Shown here piece by piece: positions 60,610-64,000 of a stretch of DNA of 64,000 bases. The position numbers were made by a program, and so were the translations under genes. Source of the DNA: Saccharopolyspora kobensis (GTDB lineage: Bacteria > Actinomycetota > Actinomycetes > Mycobacteriales > Pseudonocardiaceae); assembly GCF_900108315.1 (NCBI RefSeq), contig NZ_FNVB01000002.1, positions 1,669,879-1,733,878 on the forward strand, in the 5' to 3' direction. The notes under the pieces are model-generated. The model had not been told where the DNA came from and ran no database searches. It saw only the letters and a program-made list of their open reading frames with translations. The first letter of the stretch is position 1, and every line of letters begins with the position of its first letter.

Positions 60610-61812
60610 CTACGCCCCAGCCCCGTCGAGCTGCTCGATCGTCGCGATCGACGGCCCTTCCGTGCGTTGCAGGTCCCGAGCCACAGCCTCCGCATCCCGG
60701 AGCACCCGCACCGCGTTGCGCCAGGTCAGCTTGCCCAGATCGGTCTCCGACCAACCGCGCTCGAGCAGCTCCGCGATCAGGTTCGGGTAGCTCGCGACGT
60801 CTTCCAAGCCCTCCGGGGTGAAGGCGACGCCGTCGTAGTCGCCACCGATCCCGATGTGGTCGACGCCCGCGACCTCCCGCATGTGGTCCAGGTGGTCCGC
60901 CACCGTCGGCACCGTCGCGACCGGCTTCGGGTTGGCCTCCTCGTAGGCCTGCAGCACCGCCTTCGCCTCCGACGAGGTGGCCAGCGGATCGAAGCCGCGC
61001 TCGCGGAGGGCGTCCTCGGCCGCCTTGGTCCACTCGACCGCCGCGGGCAGGACGAACTTCGGCACGAAGGTCGCCATCGCCACCCCGCCGTTGGCGGCCA
61101 GCGCGGCCAGCACGTCGTCGGGGATGTTGCGCGGGTGGTCGCAGACCTCCCGAGACGAGGAGTGCGAGAAGATCACCGGCGCGCGACTGGCCCGCAGCGC
61201 GTCGCGCATGGTGCTCGGGGCGACGTGCGAGAGGTCGACCAGCATGCCCATCCGGTTCATCTCGCGCACCACCTCGACGCCGAAGGCCGTCAGGCCGTTC
61301 GCGGCGGGTTCATCGGTCGCCGAGTCCGCCCACGGCACGTTGTCGTTGTGGGTGAGCGTCATGTACCGGACACCCAGCTGGTGCAGCGCGCGCAAGGTCG
61401 CCAGCGAGCAGTTGATCGAGTGTCCGCCCTCCGCACCCAGCAGCGAGGCGATCCGGCCACCGGCCCTGGCCGCCTCCACCTCATCCGCGGTGCGCGCGAG
61501 CTGGAGTTCGTCCGGGTAGCGGGCGATCAGGTTGTGCACGCAGTCGATCTGCTCGAGGGTGGCGCTGACCGCCTTGTCCCCCTGGTATTCGGCCTTGACG
61601 TACACCGACCAGAACTGGCCGCCGACCCCGCCGGCCCGCAGCCTGGCCAGGTCGGTGTGCAGCCGGGCCGACTGGTCCTGGGCGATGTCGCAGCGCTCGA
61701 GGTCGTAGCCGACCTTCTCGCGCAGCGCCCACGGCAAGTCGTTGTGCCCGTCGAGCACCGGGTTCTCGGCGAGCAGCGCTCGGGCCCGCTCCACGGCGGC
61801 CGCGTCGGTCAT
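60610..61812 (-). CDS. M19 membrane-type dipeptidase (renal dipeptidase family)
   Basis: A 400-residue binuclear zinc dipeptidase. Ligands: His23 and Asp25 in [10 protein letters not shown], bridging Glu128 in LLGAEGGHS, His196 in VDLSHVAPS, His217 in IFSHSSSR, and Asp in [11 protein letters not shown]. No signal peptide, so cytoplasmic. It cleaves dipeptides, some family members D- or dehydro-dipeptides and beta-lactams. TTGAGG precedes the ATG. Monocistronic. Confidence 0.93.
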   Translation of the reverse strand: MTDAAAVERARALLAENPVLDGHNDLPWALREKVGYDLERCDIAQDQSARLHTDLARLRAGGVGGQFWSVYVKAEYQGDKAVSATLEQIDCVHNLIARYPDELQLARTADEVEAARAGGRIASLLGAEGGHSINCSLATLRALHQLGVRYMTLTHNDNVPWADSATDEPAANGLTAFGVEVVREMNRMGMLVDLSHVAPSTMRDALRASRAPVIFSHSSSREVCDHPRNIPDDVLAALAANGGVAMATFVPKFVLPAAVEWTKAAEDALRERGFDPLATSSEAKAVLQAYEEANPKPVATVPTVADHLDHMREVAGVDHIGIGGDYDGVAFTPEGLEDVASYPNLIAELLERGWSETDLGKLTWRNAVRVLRDAEAVARDLQRTEGPSIATIEQLDGAGA

Positions 61813-61915
61813 CAGAACACCTCAATCCGCGAGTTCAGCACCTGGCCGAGGATATCCGCCCGTCTGGCGAACTGATCGAATCGACTTATCCCGCCACCGG
61901 CCGCACCATCGGAGA

Positions 61916-62122
61916 ATGGACGAAATCCCCAGGCAGCAGGTCGGCAACGACCTGCCCAGCGTGCTAGCCGAGTACGGCCACCTGGCAGCCCAGCTGCCGG
62001 GCGCGTCCCGCCAGCGCGCCGAGGCGCTGCGCGCGCGCCTGGCCGAGCTGGACGAGCTGATCGACCAACACGTCGCCCGCCTGTCCGGCCTCCGGGAGAC
62101 CGATCCGGTCAGCTGGTCGTAG
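61916..62122 (+). CDS. small helical protein
   Basis: A 68-residue protein with heptad-like Leu/Ala spacing (LAAQLPGASRQRAEALRARL, AELDELIDQHVARL), consistent with a coiled coil. GGAGA abuts the ATG directly, so initiation may be leaderless or weak. Strong third-position GC supports coding. The 3' end overlaps the convergent MarR gene by 14 bases. No family recognised. Confidence 0.5.
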   Translation: MDEIPRQQVGNDLPSVLAEYGHLAAQLPGASRQRAEALRARLAELDELIDQHVARLSGLRETDPVSWS

Positions 62123-62591
62123 CGCCGGCACCGAGCTCGTCGAGAGCTCTCCCGGTGGCCGAGATGACCTGCCCGAGAGCGTCGTTCAGCCGCTCCAGGT
62201 CGGCCAGGTCCATGCCCAGCAGCTCGACCACCCGGTACGGGATCTTCTCGGCTTCCGAGCGCAGCTCCCGCCCGGCGTCGGTCAGGTCGACCGCGAGCTG
62301 CCGCTCGTCGCTGCGGCTGCGCGGGCGCACCACGTAGCCGATCGCTTCAAGCCGCTTGAGCAGCGGGGACAGCGTCGCCGCCTCGGCGTGCAGCGCCCCG
62401 CAGAGCTCCTTCACCGACCGCGGTGAGCGCTCCCACAGCGCGAGCATCACCAGGTACTGGGGATGGGTCAGGCCCATCGGCGCCAGCAGCGGCCGGTAGA
62501 GGGCGATGACGTTGCGCGATGCCACCGACAGCGCGAAGCACACCTGGCGGTCGAGGGCGAGCGGGTCTTCCCCCAGGTCGATCGGTTTCAT
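62109..62591 (-). CDS. MarR-family regulator of OhrR type
   Basis: A 160-residue winged-helix repressor. The N-terminal LDRQVCFALSVASRNVIALYRPLL places Cys18 where OhrR has its peroxide-sensing Cys, followed by the family's LGLTHPQYLVMLALWE-like region and SPLLKRLEAIGYVVRPRS wing. OhrR proteins are inactivated by organic hydroperoxides and usually control ohr; here the divergent gene is a DUF5313 protein instead. The start at 62591 has GGAAGG. A palindromic operator lies in the divergent region. Confidence 0.88.
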   Translation of the reverse strand: MKPIDLGEDPLALDRQVCFALSVASRNVIALYRPLLAPMGLTHPQYLVMLALWERSPRSVKELCGALHAEAATLSPLLKRLEAIGYVVRPRSRSDERQLAVDLTDAGRELRSEAEKIPYRVVELLGMDLADLERLNDALGQVISATGRALDELGAGATTS

Positions 62592-62629
62592 CCGGGCCAC
62601 CTTCCACCACGTTCCCACATGCGTTAATA

Positions 62630-62643
62630 ATTAGTGTACTAAT
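62630..62643. promoter_or_regulatory. AT-rich palindrome, probable MarR/OhrR operator
   Basis: ATTAGT-GT-ACTAAT is a perfect 14-base inverted repeat in the only AT-rich stretch between the divergent MarR and DUF5313 genes. GCGTT and AACGC flank it slightly asymmetrically. MarR-family operators typically have this form. Confidence 0.75.
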
Positions 62644-62689
62644 CAACGCGTGGCGGCGTTCCGCCCGCCGAGCAGAAAGGGGAGCACTC

Positions 62690-63094
62690 GTGACCGGCAG
62701 CATGCCACCGCGCCCCAACCCGCTGCAGTGGATCTGGTACGCGCTGGGCGGCCGGCTTCCCGAGCGCTACCGCGAGTGGGTGCTGCACGACATCACCTGC
62801 CGGACCTGGATGCTGCGGCACGTCAGCCGCACGCTGGTGCAGCTCTCCCCCGGCCTGCTGTTCCTGCTGCTGCCCGGTCCGCTGTGGATCCGCGGCATGG
62901 CGGTGCTCGGCGGGTACATCCTCGGCATCTGGTACTCGATGTCCTACATGGAGCACACCACCGAGTACCGGCTGTACAAGCACGGCTATCCGATCGGCGC
63001 GGGGAAGGCCACGCGGGAGGAGGCCAAGGCGGAGCAGCGCGCCGCCCGGACCTCCCGCTACGAGGAGATCTACCGCAACGCGCCCCAGTCCTGA
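62690..63094 (+). CDS. DUF5313 family membrane protein (copy 2)
   Basis: A 134-residue paralogue of the protein at 11431-11814. Shared segments include RPNPLQWIWYALGGRLPER, REWVLHDITCRTWMLRHVSR and the two-helix core LLFLLLPGPLWIRGMAVLGG. The C-terminal tail is Ala/Arg/Glu-rich and ends YEEIYRNAPQS. GTG start at 62690 with AAAGGGGAG. It is divergent from an OhrR-like MarR gene with an operator between, suggesting induction by organic peroxide or a related stress. 3' overlap of 25 bases with the convergent serine hydrolase. Confidence 0.82.
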   Translation: MTGSMPPRPNPLQWIWYALGGRLPERYREWVLHDITCRTWMLRHVSRTLVQLSPGLLFLLLPGPLWIRGMAVLGGYILGIWYSMSYMEHTTEYRLYKHGYPIGAGKATREEAKAEQRAARTSRYEEIYRNAPQS

Positions 63095-64000
63095 CCGACC
63101 ACCGCGGCGTGCACGGCGCGGACCAGGCGGTCGTTCTCCGGGGCAGCGCCACCGGGGAACGCGAAGCGGCGGCGGTTGTAGCCGTAGGCGAGCCCGCTGC
63201 GCGGGTCGGCGAACGCCTGGGAACCGGCGGCTCCGCTGTGCCCGAACGCGCCCTGGCCCAGGACCGGGTAGACCTCGGCCGACACCGTGAAACCGAGGCC
63301 GAACGCCTTGTGCATGCGGGCAACGACGTCGTAGCCGATCGAGTGCAGCTGCGCGAAGGCCGCTGCCGTTTCCGGCTTCAGCAGCGGGGCGCGGCCGTCG
63401 ACCTCGCTGATGGCCGCCGCGTACATGCCCGCGAGACCTCTGGCGGAGGCGACGCCGCCGACCGAAGCCGGGCCCTTGGCCCGCACCACTCGTTGGTTGG
63501 GCAGCTCGGCGACGGCGAGCGCATCCGGGTGGTGCTGGTTGTAGGCGATGCCGGTCACGCTGTCCGGGGCGGTCGCGCCGGCCTCCAGCTCGGCCAGCTG
63601 CGCCGGGGTCGCCACCATCGGCAGCGTGGTCCGGAACCGGTCCTCCAGGTCTTCCGGGAGCCCGAGGTAGAAGTCCAGGGCGTAGGGCGCCCGGACGCGG
63701 GCCTCGAACACCTCCTGCAGGGTCCGGCCGGTGGTGCGGCGGACGAGTTCGCCGGTCAACGCGCCGATCACCAGCGCGTGGTAGCCGAACGCGGTGCCCG
63801 GTCGCCAGAACGGGCGTGCCGCGGCGAGCCGCTCGGCGATCACCAGGTCATCCGCCAGCTCGTCGAGCGAGAACCCGCCTTCCACACCGACCACTCCGGC
63901 GCGGTGCGCGAGCAGATCGCGCAGCGTGATGTCCTGCTTTCCCTCGGCACCGAACTCCGGCCAGTAGTGGCTCACCCGCTGGTCCAGGTCGAGCACGCCG
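63070..64000 (-). CDS. class C beta-lactamase-fold serine hydrolase (N-terminus beyond window)
   Basis: About 310 C-terminal residues are visible; the gene continues past base 64000, so the SxxK nucleophile region is outside. Visible family features: LDLDQRVSHYWPEF, ITLRDLLAHRAGV, the Tyr-containing GTAFGYHALVIGALTGEL (YxN-like site) and the late FGHSGAAGSQAFADP (HSG/KTG-like motif). This is the esterase EstB/penicillin-binding-protein-like group, cleaving esters rather than beta-lactams in most members. Convergent overlap of 25 bases with DUF5313. Confidence 0.88.
   Translation of the reverse strand, partial: GVLDLDQRVSHYWPEFGAEGKQDITLRDLLAHRAGVVGVEGGFSLDELADDLVIAERLAAARPFWRPGTAFGYHALVIGALTGELVRRTTGRTLQEVFEARVRAPYALDFYLGLPEDLEDRFRTTLPMVATPAQLAELEAGATAPDSVTGIAYNQHHPDALAVAELPNQRVVRAKGPASVGGVASARGLAGMYAAAISEVDGRAPLLKPETAAAFAQLHSIGYDVVARMHKAFGLGFTVSAEVYPVLGQGAFGHSGAAGSQAFADPRSGLAYGYNRRRFAFPGGAAPENDRLVRAVHAAVVGQDWGALR

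Overview
The window is chromosomal DNA from a high-GC actinomycete. Third codon positions are almost all G or C, GTG starts are common, Gly/Ala/Arg-rich proteins dominate, and there are actinomycete-specific families (DUF5313, DUF222/13E12, an IdeR/DmdR iron box, an actinobacterial-type QcrB). The gene content fits the Pseudonocardiaceae, most likely a Saccharopolyspora relative; the genus is an inference from gene families, not proven. Genes are tightly packed, with many 4-base start/stop overlaps and convergent 3' ends that touch or overlap. I see no rRNA, tRNA, CRISPR array, insertion sequence or prophage. The only mobile-type relic is a truncated DUF222 gene near 59.8-60.4 kb.

Layout. 0-3.3 kb: a P450 (cut by the window edge) divergent from a TetR gene across a 48-bp dyad. 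1.9-8.2 kb: a minus-strand reductive pyrimidine/hydantoin catabolism set (beta-ureidopropionase, aminotransferase, dihydropyrimidinase, an F420-type luciferase-like oxidoreductase, a nucleobase permease). 8.5-11.8 kb: amidase, FAD amine/amino-acid oxidase and DUF5313. 12-24.7 kb: mixed metabolism and regulation (TetR genes, quinone-oxidoreductase-like MDR, serine/threonine dehydratase, second amidase, pirin, ferritin-VIT1 fusion, an ECH-like protein without catalytic glutamates, DUF1177 and IclR). 25.2-32.3 kb: a Trp/Gly-repeat small protein, an ABC exporter, a flavin monooxygenase, an orphan QcrB and a COG0523 metallochaperone.

32.3-35.2 kb: a cysteine-containing leader peptide before a winged-helix regulator, then RtcB RNA ligase and archease. 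35.2-38.8 kb: a metallo-beta-lactamase-fold protein, an ABC-F ribosome-protection ATPase with a 7-residue leader peptide and a WhiB7-like promoter, and an SDR. 39-44.7 kb: an MFS pump and HxlR regulator sharing a nested operator, then an HTH/hydrolase pair with a promoter embedded in two dyads, another hydrolase and DoxX. 44.8-47.8 kb: a TctABC tricarboxylate transporter. 48.1-50.4 kb: TatA, then a siderophore-binding lipoprotein and ferric-siderophore reductase divergent across an iron box. 50.5-53.3 kb: a SigG-type ECF sigma factor, a hydrolase and SelD. 53.3-57.2 kb: a second cysteine leader peptide followed by three luciferase-like monooxygenases, a probable sulfur-scavenging operon. 57.2-64 kb: SDR, M14 carboxypeptidase, DUF222 relic, M19 dipeptidase, OhrR-like MarR divergent from a second DUF5313, and a serine hydrolase cut by the window end.

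The strongest regulatory themes are short leader peptides read from apparently leaderless transcripts (positions 32321, 53384 and 37886). The first two share a signature, R-x-H-[VI]-D-L-L ending in S-A-A-C-P-R. They link a regulator gene and a monooxygenase operon to one likely cysteine/sulfur-responsive circuit.
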